Translations under genes and position numbers: made by a program
Shown here: piece after piece, positions 22,482 through 33,990 of the stretch
Numbering within the stretch: the first letter of the stretch is position 1
Layout of the letters: every line of letters begins with the position of its first letter
Source of the DNA: Erythroxylum novogranatense
Lineage: Eukaryota; Streptophyta; Magnoliopsida; Malpighiales; Erythroxylaceae
Assembly: GCA_029891385.1 (NCBI GenBank)
Contig: JAIWQS010000078.1
Span: 242,747 to 306,746, forward strand
Length of the DNA: 64,000 nt
Direction: 5' to 3'
Notes under the pieces: model-generated
Databases searched by the model: none
Told to the model about the DNA's origin: nothing
Seen by the model: only the letters and a program-made list of their open reading frames with translations

Positions 22482-24840
22482 AGTTTACATAGAATCTATT
22501 TCCTATTCCATCGCCTTGAGCCATTTTCCTATATTAACATCATTAATAGCCAGTGTATACGTAATGGGATCTATTTCTTCTTAGTCCGAGATGGCAATTA
22601 AGCCTTCTCCTAAACCCAGATACCTATCCGCTATCTCACAACCTTCCCACTACGCCTAGCACACCTTGATGTTCAGTTGCACTCCGATTCAACTCTCAAT
22701 CCATTTCGACATCTTGTTCATCATATCCAAAACAACTCTTGGTTGGATGAAATAACTAACTCCTTTAGTACTACTTCACTTCTTCCTTTATGATTTTTCA
22801 CAAACTCTTCCTCTAAGAAGGTTGCACTTGTCGACACAAATACCTTCTTATCATGAGGACTGTAAAAATAGTACCCTCGAAGTTCGTAGGATATCCTACA
22901 AACAAACATACTTGACCTTGGTTCCATCTTTGTGGATTCAGCTTTAGAACACGGGTGGCAAGCATCAAGTCCTCAAATGCCTCAATGAAGGCACTCGCCA
23001 ATCCACAACTTCCTAGGTATTTTAGGCACCGATTTGGACGAAGCAAAGTTAAGAAGATATGTTGTCGTTTGTATGGCATATCTCCAGAACGATTCTGGAA
23101 GGCTAGTGTAGGACATCATTGATCTGACCATTTCCAATAGAGTTCTATTTCTCCTCTCTGTTACACCATTCTGCTGAGGTGTACGAGGAGCTGACAAATT
23201 GGAAACAATTCCATTGTCAATTAAATATTGCTGGAACTTTCCAGATAAATACTCACCACCTCGATCTGATCGAAGCTGTTTTAATGACTTGCCAAGTTGC
23301 TTTCGACTTCATTTTGAATTCTTTGAACTTTTCAAAAGATTCACTTTTTATGCATCAAATACAAATAGCCATGTCTTGAGTAATCATCTATAAAAATTAT
23401 GAAATATTCATAACCTCCTCTAGCTTGTAAATTCATGGGCCCACACACATCAGTATGTACCAGGTCCAATGTGGATTCAGATCTATTTCCTTTAGAAGGA
23501 AATGAGGCTTTGTTCATTTTTCCTTCAATACAAGATTCGCAGGTGGGTAATGGATCACTATCCAAGCCCATAAGGATCCCATCCTTTACTAGCCTATCAA
23601 GTCTTTTTCGATTGATATGACTCATTCTTAAGTGCCATGATACTTTGAATTAATGCAAGAGATTTTGGATTGTATTGGTTTTATCAATTCTTTGGTGTTT
23701 AGTGAGCCTTCATAGGTTCCATAAAAACAATCCTGCTTAGTTATCGTGATCACAAATAAAATCCTTATTATCATATATTGAAACAACCTTTTCAAAATAT
23801 AAGGAATAACCAGATTTTATTAGACAAAAATGTAAATCATGTTCCTTACAATCATTGGCATGTAATAAACATCCTATAAATATAACCTATGACCACCGGA
23901 AAGTCCAAGATAACTACTCCCACTGATTCTGCTGAAACATATGAACCATCTTCTATCTTGACTTGAAATCGCCTTTAGGTAGTCTTTTCCTTTCATTGAA
24001 CCCCGCAAAGAATTACAAATATGGTTAGTGGCTCCTGAATCTAATATCCAAGAAGTAGATAAATCGCCACATTTTTAGTTCCTAACAAACTTAGGAAGCC
24101 CATACCTTGTTTGCTTTTGAGGGACTCTAGGTAGACTGGACAGTTTCTTTTCCAGTGGCCCATCTCATCACAGTGGAAACACTTTCCTTTGATGTTCTCT
24201 TTGGCCTTCTTTTTCATGAATTTGGGCTTGACCCCTGTTTGGGCCTTCTTTGCATTTGACCCTTCTTATTTTCCTCGCCTTACCCTTGGCTTAAGAAGAA
24301 GCTACATTAGCTTCTGGCCCATGAGCCTTAATATTCAATATCTCCTCCGTACTCTGGAGGGTATTCATCAACTCACTCAAGGTGTAATCCTTGTTGTTGA
24401 GCTCATAGTCTAACTTAAACTGCTGAAAAGAAGAGTTTAAGCTATTGATAATCATAATCATCTCGTGTTCGCATCCATATCCGCCTCAAGCATCTCACCT
24501 CAATGGACCGCAGAGATTACCTTTATCATGTAATCTCGACCTGGCTCACTGTGTTTCGTCGAGATTATGAAACGCTTGGATAACTTTCACTCTTGCAGAC
24601 CTAGTCCTCACACCAAACATCTCATGTAGGTGATGGACCATTCAGACTAGAGTTTTCATACAAGCAATTTGCTTTTGCAACACGCCACGACAAGCTTTAA
24701 TATAACACTTAGTAGTCTTGTCAAGATTTCGCCAACACTCATGTTATTGGACTTGCTCAGAGTTGAATCTCCACTGACACCCATGAAATACGCTCATATG
24801 AAGAACAATGTCAAGGTTACGCCTCCATTCATTAAAATTG
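22482..24840 (-). pseudogene. copia B gag, GAG-pre-integrase, integrase and start of RT (broken)
   Basis: Minus-strand continuation of copia B beyond gypsy B. Near 22486-22560 the RT lead-in reads PITYTLAINDVNIGKWLKAM, joining the RT at 13096 once gypsy B is removed. Integrase: [18 protein letters not shown] at 23130-23190 and HTDVCGPM near 23440-23470. The middle of the integrase (23198-23340) is frame-shifted. GAG-pre-integrase SHINRKRLDRLVKDG at 23580-23625. Gag zinc knuckle CFHCDEMGHWKRNC near 24140-24185. Upstream gag extends to about 24840 with several breaks. The plus-strand open frames here are shadows. Confidence 0.88.
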
Positions 24841-26381
24841 TCTCCGCTTTCTAATTTGTTATTAGTCAAGAGTGGTGAGTGGATTCATTTTGTGGTTGAT
24901 TATATCTCGAAAATATAAATTATTAAAACATGAGCATACTAGTCAACAATTTGTGGAACTTTGTATAAAATCATGATGCATGTATGCATGATGATAGATT
25001 TAACAAAACTTAAAAAATTAAAACATTATACGACGGTTATTTTTCTTATCTATAACAGACTAAGTGACGGTAGGCCATCTTATCCATTAAAAGAAAAACT
25101 GGGACCCTCCCACTCAAAAACTACCAAGCATCTCATGCCCAATTTTTTAATAAGCGTCTTAATTTGGTCCATACTTTTACCAACAGAGCTACGGTGAGCA
25201 GTTTATTGATAAAAAATGTTGAGTGTTTAACCATTTGATTCATTCACTAAAGATACCTACAAACTATGCCTCGGTGGGAGGTCACATTTGCTATCATTAA
25301 ATGGACTTATCCTTAAGGAGACCCAAACCATGCAAGATCTAGGATCCATGCCCTCCGATGGAGAGTAACACTTCACCACATGCAAACGGGTCATCATTTG
25401 GAGACCGTGGACTCTCACAGGAGCATCCTCTCCCACTCAATCTTTTTGGACTTTAAGTTTTAAATATCATCTTGTCTAGATGCAATTTATTATCCATCTT
25501 ATATTGTTTCATTATATATCTCATACATAATGAATGCATGGCAAAGCCTAGGGTTGGTAATTTTCTAAATGACATGCAATCACATAATATCACATATTAT
25601 AAGCATTCATTTCTCCATTCATCACATGAACTAATAAAGTCACTTTTGATTGTCCATCCTAGAAAAATTAAATAATTACAAGCCTTTTACGCCCAAAGTA
25701 TTCTTCTTGGACTTGGATCTTCCGCTTCGAACTCTTCACAAACATGATCCGGCCCATTCGGTAAACAAAATATAATGGCATATATGAAAATCGAATTTTG
25801 TCACATTGAAAAATAAAATTCCAGCACCAAATTTTTAGAAAACCAAATCTTTGTTTTAACACAAAATTCCAGCACTCGTTTTCATTAAAACCAAAGCTCA
25901 TTTCATGAAAATAAAAAACCAACACTTAGTATTTTAGTAAAACCGAAATTTGATTCTTTGAAACAAAAATTCAGCACTTGTTTTTGCAATAAAAACCGAA
26001 AAGTGATACATTGAAACAAAATTCCAGCAACTCTGTTTTCACAAAACTTATGCCAATACACAAAAGGATACACCGAAAATTTTACCTTTCCATTTCTTCA
26101 ATCCATGGCTGCTCCATCTTCATAATTACATCAATTTGTACATTACAAAATCAAAGAAAATAAAATAAAAAAGAAACCAAGGAGGAAAGATGGTGATGAT
26201 AGACCACTCTCCTTGTTACAACCAATGAAGAAATCTTACAAGGTAAATTTAACTTCTATGGACAACCAAAAGAGCAAACATACACCATGTATATTTCTAT
26301 CATATAAAATATGCAGCATACACAAAAAGATTGCCAACCCATGCATCCAATATATAGGAACCAAATCATGCATTAGAAATC
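24841..26381 (-). other. copia B 5' leader
   Basis: About 1.5 kb between gag and the 5' LTR with no recognisable protein. Contains a degenerate minisatellite at about 25790-26060. The length is unusual for a copia leader. Confidence 0.6.
25790..26060. repeat. Degenerate minisatellite in copia B leader
   Basis: About four units of 50-60 bases, each with a AATTCCAGCAC-like core (near 25820, 25868, 25966 in shorter form, and 26020) followed by TTTT-ACC-AAA text. Spacing is irregular. Lies a few hundred bases inside the 5' LTR. Confidence 0.65.
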
Positions 26382-26392
26382 GCTCGATACCA
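26382..26392 (-). other. copia B primer binding site (decayed)
   Basis: Minus strand reads TGGTATCGAGC, one base short of TGGTATCAGAGC, two bases from the LTR end. Confidence 0.75.
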
Positions 26393-26394
26393 AT

Positions 26395-28442
26395 TCTTGG
26401 ATCGTAAAAGAAAACATGCTTTGTTTGAAAAACGGTAGATTTCAAAACTTTAAGAAATCATTACTTACAGCGGAAGCAACAAATACAAATCAACATGCCA
26501 ATCCATACATGATATGGTATAAGGATAATAAAATATAAACAAGATCAGAGTATTACCAATTCTTCGCACATGCCTTTAAATCCTCACCGCGCTATCATCT
26601 CCTTCTTCGTATCCAAATCCTTTGCCTTTGACTCTTTTCCTTTAGCAGTCTACTTTCTCCTTGTTGTAGTATCTCAACCAATTAGATTTACCACCTGTTC
26701 TTCAAGGACAATTAGGTTAACAAAATCCTTTGGTAGGAAAGGAGAAGAAATGTTTGGAGGAGATTTTTTAGAAGAAGAAGAAGCAAAATTGAAACTCTTT
26801 CAATTAGTATTTTCAATTCTCTCTTCATCAAAGGAGAGAAGGTAAAGAACATGCAAGAACTCTTTCTTGCCTACCAATTTTGTATATGCATGGATGGAAG
26901 GAGAGAGGCATCAAATGCATCACTTCTTTCATTAATCACTCATAAAATAGCCAATAAATGAGATTATCTTCATTTATCTTTACGATGGCTATTTGAAAAG
27001 ACCATAACCTAAAATTCAATACCCAAGAAGAAAGAAGGAAGATGGTCCATCTAATGTACATCTTTCATCTTTAATCTAATGAATGCAAATAGGTTACAAG
27101 CCAACATTAAAAGACAACCATTAAACCATTTAATGGTAAGTTCATAACTCCATTTAATGATGATTAACCATAATAAAGACCATCTTTATTTAGCATTTTA
27201 ATGTCAAATGTATGGTTACACATTTAACCTAGGAATAAACGAAATTGCTATCTTCTTCTTAAAAATTGTTTTAATATAATTAATCTAATTAATTACATTA
27301 AACCAAAAAACCAAGCCCATTACTAAATGTACATTTGGGCTTTAATTGACCAAGCCTAAGATTCAATTATGGGCTTCTAATTAACCTCCATTTATATTTC
27401 TTACTTAGCTTGATAACCTTCCTTAAAGTCAAGTGGGGAATCTTATTGGACTTTGATAATTCAAGCTCCAATAAGCCTGTAATTAATTCAATCTCATTGG
27501 AATTAATTATAGCTTATTAACTAAATGTCATTCCACTAAAGACAATTAGTTGAACTCTTGAATTATTAAATATTATGAGAATATGTCCAATTGCAAACCC
27601 TATTTAGAACCTTATTATCGCTTATCTCGCACAACAAAGGGTAAAATTACCGCTTTTGCCCTTATGTTGGTTTTTCCTTCTAGATCTCTCATTTTACTTT
27701 ATATGGTGATTAAACATAAGATCTCATATCGTGTTAAGACTTGATGGGTAGTTAGTCCATCAAACCACTGGGTCGATTTAATTACCAAATCTCCTTAAAA
27801 TATCTGAAGAGATGATAACACTATAAACTCTTTATTCGAGTGAATGTTCTCGATACATGTTTCAATTAATAATTCCAACATGCGATAATTGGATTAATAC
27901 TCAAAAATCCATTCCGATCATATCAAGAATTATAATGAAACATATATGAGTTCACCACTCATCAAGATTATGGTTCATAATAAGCGAATGTTAAGTTGCA
28001 TGTTTTAAGATTAAAGTAATCGCCCACTTTATTCTTGAAAACATACTTGATTCCGATTCATTTAATAGTGCCATTATCGATAGTCAACTATTATCATGAT
28101 ATGAAACTCATCATTCCTCAAGTAAACTCCTTTACTTATATGGAGATAAATCGCAACACTATAGCTCTAAATCATAATCAGCGACCAACTTGATTATTCA
28201 ACTGTGAATCAATTAATTGATTCTAATAATATACATGTTTCCCATACATCTCACGTATATATATATTACTTACAAAAGAATTTTGGTACCTATGACCGAT
28301 ATATAATGCTCATACAGATAAAACCAAACTCTTTTGTTTTATTAATAATAAATATTTTCATTACAAAATTGTAACTAAAGAAGATAAAGTTACATGTAAA
28401 TACACTTGCTTTCCAGGACACTATATTTACATTACTCCAACA
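26395..28442 (-). repeat. copia B 5' LTR (right)
   Basis: Direct repeat of 9563-11615 with the same termini. Followed by the ATAAT target duplication (28443-28447), then CACTA sequence. Confidence 0.9.
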
Positions 28443-28856
28443 ATAATGATAATGATCAAGTGATAATAAATATTCTAAAATTTATAATTTTATAAACTCA
28501 CATTACTAGTTGCTATATTTGATGTCGTGGCACTGATGGATCTCCAATAAAATTTGAGAAATTGAATTTATCCTAAAATTGATATAAAAATATAGTTAGG
28601 AAAATTAAGAAATAAATTCAATGCGACAATAAAATTAAACTCTATTTTGATGGGACGAGTCTTTTGCTTTTGTACATTTTGTACGCTTTTCACTTATTTT
28701 TCCTATCACTGAAACATACTAAAAAGAAAGAGAGGTAAAAGAGTGAAAGAAAAGAAACAATTAGTCATTTACCTTATGAATAAAAAAAGTGTCATATCTT
28801 TAAAAATAACAATTAATAGACATATATAATATTATATTAAAATTTTAAATATACAA

Positions 28857-29057
28857 TCATATAATTTTGAAGATACCATTGCTAACAACAATTTGTTTTT
28901 CTAGCCTAGGTGCATTATTTGAAGTTTCAATTGTAGCATTGGATAGTTGATTAGGAGCCTTTATAACTTCCGACTCCTCTACAATACTAGGTTCATTTGG
29001 TTCATCATCTATATTTGATAAAGATCTACCATTATTAACCATCTTGCAATTTTGCAT
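28857..29057 (-). CDS. Short unrecognised ORF in CACTA interior
   Basis: 66 codons, no frame breaks, acidic and Ser/Asn-rich, not recognised. Could be an exon remnant of a transposon accessory gene (TNPA/TNP1 type) or chance. No signal peptide or membrane segment. Listed because it and the frame at 29722-29892 are the only candidates for internal coding sequence of the CACTA element. Confidence 0.2.
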   Translation of the reverse strand: MQNCKMVNNGRSLSNIDDEPNEPSIVEESEVIKAPNQLSNATIETSNNAPRLEKQIVVSNGIFKII

Positions 29058-29721
29058 TTAATTACTAATTTTAACCATCTTGCACTTTTAAAAATAAGTA
29101 CTTATTAGGAAAAAGCAACTAAAACAAATTATAAGAAAAACATGCATGTATAACAGCTAGGTTAGAGATCCATAGAGTAACAATCAATTATGCCCTACCA
29201 TAAGTGATTAATTTAATTATGCAACAAGGAACAAGAGTAAAAATATTAATAGTAGCAGGTCGGACAAGTCTTATGTTTAACTGAAAAATCATAAATTGTC
29301 AGTCCTTTCTCTTCTGGAAAGCAATCTTAAAATGCAGGCATTATTTAAGTTGTCACAAATGAAATGAAGAAGCCTCATCCAAAGTGGAAAATATCATGCT
29401 TGACATTCTATTCCACCTCTATTAGACTAAAGCAGGTAAAAAGGGAGATATGAAAATAGAAAAAGACCTTGTGAAGGTGGTTGCTCAAACAAGAGAACTT
29501 TTGATAGTTATTGCACTGATTCAATCTGGTCTGGTGATATTTGTCTCTAGTGAAATTAAGTTTCTACCATGGTATCTACATCTTTTCCATTCCTTACATT
29601 TAATGCTAGGGTGTCAGTCTTCACTTTACTATTCCACCACCACTATACATAATACATACATGATACAACCCAAATTACTTACCAAACATCTTATCAAGAA
29701 ATGCAAACATTAACAAAAACA

Positions 29722-29892
29722 TTAAGGAACGGAGAGCATGTATACTAATTCAAACTCGTCTTCTTCCAAGTCTGCAACATAATCCTCATTATTGTGAAGT
29801 TTGTGTTCATCAAAATTATAGCGATCATCCATTCTAGACCATCGTTTAGGAAGAGAATCATTTATACTGTGAAGTGGTTTTTCACTTGCCAT
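29722..29892 (-). CDS. Short acidic ORF in CACTA interior
   Basis: 56 codons from an ATG at 29892 to TAA at 29722. Starts MASEKPLHSIND and has an acidic end (ADLEEDEFELV). Base composition is less AT-rich than the surroundings. Not recognised. It may be an exon of a transposon or captured host gene; splice sites were not established. Confidence 0.25.
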   Translation of the reverse strand: MASEKPLHSINDSLPKRWSRMDDRYNFDEHKLHNNEDYVADLEEDEFELVYMLSVP

Positions 29893-30703
29893 ACTTAGAG
29901 ATCAAGCATAACGCTTGACCAGTCAACGACCACCCATATTCTTGGCGATCAAGCTATTAATTCATCTTTTCACCTGCTTAAGACATTGAGCCTATGAAAT
30001 ACACGGAATTAATTTTGCAAGAATTACGGATACCAAATAATACATAATATTTGAATGTATTTTATGAGTTATATTTGTGAATGTCATGAAAATTATTAGT
30101 TTTAAATGTTTTTAGTTTTAAGTTTGAGAGATATTTTTTTATAATTATTTTTTTCTTTGTACTAAATTTTGTGTTTTCTCCTTTGAATATGGACATAGGT
30201 TTAAAGTCAAACCATGCAAATTATAAGAATTTAGTCTACTATTGTACGATAGACTTTTAAATTATAAAATGTAAATTATATTCCAATTGCAAATAATAGT
30301 AATTATTATTATGAACAATACAATTATAATTTTGGTTATATTAACAATAAAGAAACCACATTCACAATATAATGCAACTTAAACCCAAACATGATATGAC
30401 TAATTTAAAAGCTGTTCCTAATTGAAAGATGATCAAAGCTTGACTTGATAGTCTAATCTTGCCATAATCAAAATTTGAATTAGATTATTATTATTCTAAT
30501 TATTTATTTTATGAATGATGATGAGACAAATTCAGTAAGTAAAGATAAAGAAGTTGCTAATGAAAATGATTGGTCATTGGCAAGAATTTTGTTTTAAATT
30601 TTGAATAGGTTAAGAGTTTTGCTTAAAATTTTAGGACAAGATTTTCATTATATTTAAACATTTATTTATTTTGATTTTGATTTTGATGAAATTTCAAAGT
30701 TAT

Positions 30704-32250
30704 TTTAGAAAATATCTATTGATATAAAATATTACTTTTGTATTATCAATATATGTAATTTGAATATTTTATAAGAAAATATTTAAATTGGTTTGCAAAT
30801 AATAATATTAAAGAAAAATCTGTGACAAGATGTTTCTATTCCCTAAAATTCATACAATAATGACAAAGTAAAGTCGTTAATTTTAATATGTTATTATAAT
30901 AAGAAATAATTGTCATTAATTTTTATATTTATATTGATAATAACCTTTGTATCAAAAGTTGATGATCAATAGATAACAAAATTTCTTGTACCAAAATTAC
31001 AAGTAGTAGTAACCATAATGATAGTTTTATGACAATATTAAGTAGACACTAACTAATTGAATTTTTATTGACAAAAGTTTTGTCACAAAAGTAAAATATC
31101 GTATGACAATAAATCATTCCTTCACAACAAGAGAAAATATTAGTGATCAAACTATTTTTGTCACAACAAATATAAAATATTAGTAACTAACATAAGTTTT
31201 GTCATAATTACAATTCATTCATACCAAAATTACTTTGGCATTAAATCGCATATGCTTTTAGTGATAAAACTTAGTAATAAAAGAAAGTTTGACACTATTA
31301 ATAAATTAATAATGACAATTTAATTGTAAAGATACTAAATTGTCACAATTGCCATTATATTAGTGAGAAAATAAATTATCACAGTTAATCCAAACAATAA
31401 TGCCAATTAATTGTTTTATTAAAAAATATCATATTTGTGACGAAATGAGAGTTAGTCAAAAAAGTTGTCCTTGTATGTTTAGCAAATATATATTAATATG
31501 TAAAATATTACTTTTAGATTATCAATCATGTAGTTTGAACAATTTATAAAAAATATTTAAATTTGTTTGCAAATAATAATAACAAGGAAAAACGTGATAA
31601 GTAGTTTTAGTCCATAAAATTCATAAAATAATGTAAAAATCAATCATTAAAGTGGTCAATCTTAATATTTTATTATAACAAGAAATAGTTATCATTAACT
31701 TTTTACTATATATTGACAATAACCTTTGTTAACAAAAGTTGATGATCAAGTGATAACAAAATTTGTGGTCACAAAATTATGAATAATGGTGACCATAGTG
31801 ATAGTTCTATTTTTTGATAATATTATAGACACTCACTAATTGATTTTTATTAACAATAGTGTTCATCACAAAAGTAAAATATCATGTGATGGTAAACCAT
31901 TTCATCACGGTAAAAGAAAAACATTAATAACCAAACTATGTTTGTCACAACAAATAGAAAATATTAGTGATCAACATATGTTTTGTCAAAATTACAATTA
32001 ATTCCAACTAAATTACTTTAGCGCCAAATTGCATATGCTTTCAAGTGATAAAAGAAATTTAGACATTATTAATAAATTACCAATGATAATCTAATTGTAA
32101 AGATACTAAATTGTTCCAATTACTATTATATCGGTGACAAAAATCATCACAGTTACTCCAAACAATAACGCTAATTAATTGTTTTCATAGAAAACCTCAT
32201 ATCTGTGACAAAATGATAATTAGTCATAAAAAGTTATTACTACATGTTTA
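30704..32250. repeat. Tandem duplication of the CACTA right end (two units of about 774 bp)
   Basis: 30704-31477 and 31478-32250 are imperfect direct copies. Matching landmarks: GTTTGCAAATAATAAT at 30791 and 31565, GATGATCAA at 30961 and 31741, GCATATGCTTT at 31248 and 32031, TAGTCA at 31453 and 32221. Offsets 768-783. Both copies carry the GTGACAA/TTGTCAC subterminal motifs and end with a TTGTATG- or TACATG-like sequence. Confidence 0.85.
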
Positions 32251-32263
32251 TACTCTTGTATTG

Positions 32264-32888
32264 AGATACGAGAAACTAATACTTAGAGACTGTTAAAGGA
32301 AAAAAAGGAAGGCCTAAAAAGAAATTAGGGAAGGTTATTAAGAATGATATAGCTAGGTTGGATCTTACCGAGGACTTGACCCATAATAGAAAATTTTGGC
32401 GTACTGTGATACAAGTAAAGGATATCTCGTAAAAAGGGCATTTGTGTTCTTATAGGTTTTATTAAACTTTGTCCTTTGCATTTACTGCGTAATACTTACC
32501 TCTAGTTAGTTTAGCCTAGTTAGTTTACTATTTAGTGTAATTAAGATAGTGACAGGCCTAGTAGGAGTTACTCTTGTCCAAGCCTTTTATATTATGTATT
32601 TTTATCTTACCATTTATTGTTATTCATTGACATCTTCTATACGTACGATATTTTGTCTTGCCTTACCTTTTTTGTTGCTCTTTATTAGTTATTTCTATTT
32701 TGTATGTTTTGCATTCTTTAGTACCTTTTTTAATATGTCTGCACATTCATTTATAATTTTGTAGTATCGTCATGTTGTATTGCATGTGGGTTTACAAAAA
32801 ACAACCTCTAAAGTAAGGTTGCATACTATTAAACCTCCCTAGATCCCGTACCTCGGTGAGATTTCAACTAGTTATTGATAATGATGAT
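32264..32888 (+). pseudogene. LINE 3' end, part 3: ORF2 C-terminus and 3' UTR
   Basis: Resumes the frame broken at 8551: RYEKLILRD, GRPKKKLGKVIKNDIARLD (about 32305-32360) and HNRKFWRTVIQVKDIS ending in TAA near 32430. This is the usual end of this plant LINE ORF2. The 3' UTR follows, ending in a AGATCCCGTACCTCGGTGAG block near 32845 and a GATAATGATGAT terminus. A second copy of this 3' end lies at about 47255-47750. Confidence 0.85.
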
Positions 32889-33990
32889 AGAATTTGTTGT
32901 ATCTTTTATGTATAAAAGATTAATTTATACTTTGAACAAATTCAAGGCTTTAACTTGTATTTTCTTCCTTGCTATTTTTGTGATAAAATTTCCCTTACAA
33001 CGTCTATTATTATATAATTACCTTGTTCTTTTATATATGTTATTAGAGCTTGGTTCCACTTCCGGATGGCCAACCTACCATAACCTTCAATTCAAAATTT
33101 TTAAGGTACCAGCTACGATGTATGGAATACCAAAATAAAAACATTATTTTTATCTCCAGAATTATAAGATTTGGTTGAGAATGGGTACAACTAAGATGGA
33201 GCAGTAGCTAATAATGTTAGAGAACTTCAAAAGAAAGATGTAAGGTCTTATTTCTCATTCAAAAAATAGTGGAAAACATTATTTTCTCCTACATTGCTAC
33301 TATCATAAAGTTAAAAGTAGCTTGGGATGCATAGCAAAAAATCTACTAGGACAATGCAAAAGTGATGACCGTTAAACTTCAAATTCTTCATAGAAATTTC
33401 AAAAGTTTGTTTATGAAAGATGGAGATAGCTTATCTGAATATATTTCCACCATGATTAATGTTATTAATCAAATAGCAAATATGAAGATATTTTGAGTAA
33501 GCAAAAGGTGGTTGAGAAAAATTTTCAGAATTTACCTAAAAAGTATGATCATATTGTGGCTATAATTTAAAAGTCAAAAGATCTACAACTATTAATTATT
33601 GATGAATTACATGGTTCTCTTTATTGTTATAGAGAAATAATAAAGAGATATGATAATAATTATATTGAGAATTCCTTTTGTAGTAAGATGTAGATTTCAC
33701 AAAATGGAAAAAGTGCTAGTGAATCAAGTAGCAAAAGCAACTTTAATAAGTCACATGATAGACATTCCTCGCATGGAAAAAGAAGAGGTAGGTGATTGAT
33801 CCAACATGAACAACCATCAGTCTAGAAGCATTAGCAAAGGTGAAAAGGGGAGCCAAAAATAATGCTACTATTGTAAGGAATATGGGTACATAAAAATGTT
33901 ATGAGGCTTAAGGAAAAGCAAGCCAACCTAGCCCAAAAGAAAGAGGCAGATCAAAGTGAGAGCATTTTACTTGTATGTTTTTCAATTAAC
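32889..33990 (+). pseudogene. Ty1/copia gag relic
   Basis: A decayed PBS-like TTATTAGAGCTTGG occurs at about 33040-33053, followed by gag text: MYGIPK, LWDLVENGY-like reading near 33165-33190, ISTMINVINQIANMK near 33445-33490, and a zinc-knuckle remnant CYCKEYGYIKM near 33860-33900. Multiple frameshifts and stops. No integrase or RT follows, so this is a fragment. It belongs to a different copia family from copia A and B as far as can be judged. Confidence 0.65.

Larger units (their letters stand above)
9563..28442 (-). mobile_element. Ty1/copia retrotransposon (copia B), minus strand, host of gypsy B
   Basis: Two LTRs (9563-11615 and 26395-28442) have the same ends, TCTTGG...CCAACA on the + strand, and are flanked by ATAAT at 9558-9562 and 28443-28447, a 5-bp target duplication. 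On the minus strand the order is 5' LTR (right), PBS, long leader, gag with zinc knuckle, GAG-pre-integrase, integrase, RT, RNase H, PPT, 3' LTR (left). Gypsy B (13097-22481) splits it at the start of RT. Removing gypsy B leaves an element of about 9.5 kb. All coding parts are broken. Confidence 0.9.
28448..30703. other. CACTA interior without recognised transposase
   Basis: About 2.3 kb, AT-rich, between copia B and the right subterminal repeats. Only two small minus-strand frames stand out (28857-29057 and 29722-29892). No TNPD/TNP2-type transposase motif was recognised on either strand. Confidence 0.6.
8552..32263. mobile_element. CACTA (En/Spm) transposon, interrupted by copia B
   Basis: Left end reads CACCATAAGAAATTG (8552). 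Right end reads CTTGTATTG (to 32263), whose complement is CAATACAAG. Both are close to the plant CACTA terminus CACTACAAGAAA. Both subterminal regions are filled with short GTGACAA / TTGTCAC motifs in both orientations, as expected for transposase-binding subterminal repeats. The flanks are two halves of one LINE frame, and an Arg codon is present on both sides (AGG at 8549-8551, AGA at 32264-32266), fitting a 3-bp target duplication with one change. Excluding copia B (with one TSD copy) the element is about 4.8 kb. No transposase was recognised, so it looks non-autonomous. Confidence 0.75.
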
